Assembly (NCBI GenBank): GCA_023014485.1 | Contig: JAJOZX010005539.1 | Location: 247,448-311,447, forward strand | From: Bathynomus jamesi | Lineage: Eukaryota > Arthropoda > Malacostraca > Isopoda > Cirolanidae | DNA length: 64,000 nucleotides | Reading direction: 5' to 3' | Part shown: in pieces, positions 63,315 to 64,000 of the stretch | Layout of the letters: every line of letters starts with the position of its first letter | How positions within the stretch are numbered: position 1 is the first letter of the stretch | Translations under genes and position numbers: made by a program | Notes under the pieces: generated by a model | The model's database searches: none | What the model was told of the DNA's origin: nothing | The model's input: the letters and a program-made list of their open reading frames with translations, nothing else

Positions 63315-64000
63315 AAAGTATTTATAAGAATGTCAAATGTGAATTTGACGTTCTCAAAGAAACCCAAATGGTTCATGATCCAAATTTGCAATATAACATT
63401 TTAGTGCTTTTAAGAAGTGTTTTGAGTTCCGTTCATAACTGATCTGTAACGATGATAGTTTTCTGCTGGGTAGTGGTTCCTTACTAGAGACTCGCGCGGG
63501 TAGTAATTATTATACCCTTACCCTACCACCCCATCCATCTTAAAATGTTATTTGTTATACCTTCCAAACTGCCTGCGAGAATTGTATTGTGCCCGCTGAT
63601 ACCTACCATTGAAATAGATTTATCCATAGTTATAGTTTACCATCGTCCAGCTAACAAACTACTACTACCGGGTCTTCTGGTCTCTATTACGTACCACGTG
63701 GAGGAACGGGGTGATGGGGTAAGTATGTAGTCCAAGTAGATGGGGCACCAGTTCGTATTTCTTTTAATAAGGGTAGCTCCCGCCCTTTTTATTTTATTTA
63801 CCCCTCCAGTCGGAACCTTGGCCTGGTTTTTGTGACGCAACTTTTTTAAACTAGTTTTGATACCATGTTAACTCCAAAAGCACCTTGACGTACCACTAGT
63901 TGGGATCCACTGCCTCTGGGTGTGCGTCTGCCGCCCATTTTTCAGCAAACTCTGGGAACGGGCATTAGTTACATTATTATTGGGTAGGAGAGAAACTTGT
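63315..64000. other. Right edge, nothing recognised
   Basis: Frames of 60-70 codons on both strands without recognisable motifs. Confidence 0.4.

Overview
The window is a stretch of AT-rich eukaryotic nuclear DNA, most likely from an arthropod. The evidence is a spliced host gene with GT-AG introns, many short TTAGG/CCTAA-type tracts, and a mobile-element load of BEL/Pao and Gypsy LTR elements, several Tc1/mariner lineages, piggyBac, hAT, Tigger and non-LTR elements. I cannot name the species. A LINE endonuclease remnant of the 'GLSSNF' type would fit a crustacean or a hemimetabolous insect, but that is weak evidence.

Only one host gene is recognisable: casein kinase 1 alpha (CSNK1A1-like) on the + strand. 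It has six coding exons (9918-10037, 41855-41961, 47693-47880, 49349-49526, 50131-50284, 51332-51562) that join in phase into 325 codons. Intron 1 is about 31.8 kb and is almost entirely a transposon graveyard. Intron 2 (5.7 kb) is almost wholly a piggyBac element with a second transposon inserted in it.

Left flank (1-9100): a BEL/Pao-type element between 445-bp direct repeats, with an open 715-codon RT-integrase frame, a 39-bp minisatellite and a hAT MITE; then a second BEL/Pao RT-RNase H fragment between 317-bp direct repeats, one of which holds a 587-bp near-perfect palindromic Ac-like element.

Intron 1 (10038-41854): a 39-copy array of a 21-bp repeat beside a palindromic element carrying the same motif; a nearly complete Gypsy element with env-like ORF and about 99% similar 1.4-kb LTRs (12478-23466, minus strand); hAT MITEs with 8-bp target duplications; mariner elements of DD41D type; Tigger pieces; a TTAA-flanked piggyBac-like non-autonomous element; LINE and hAT remnants, the latter interrupted by a 61-bp TTAA-flanked hairpin.

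Right flank (51563-64000): a fold-back Tc1-like element, a LINE remnant, a decayed Tc1 element, a mariner-type element containing both a hAT MITE and a near-intact DD34D mariner, microsatellites, and a GC-rich hairpin element. The transposable elements are independent insertions. No operon-like or defence-like system is visible. The main interest is nested insertion, satellite birth from a palindromic element and several structurally odd elements.
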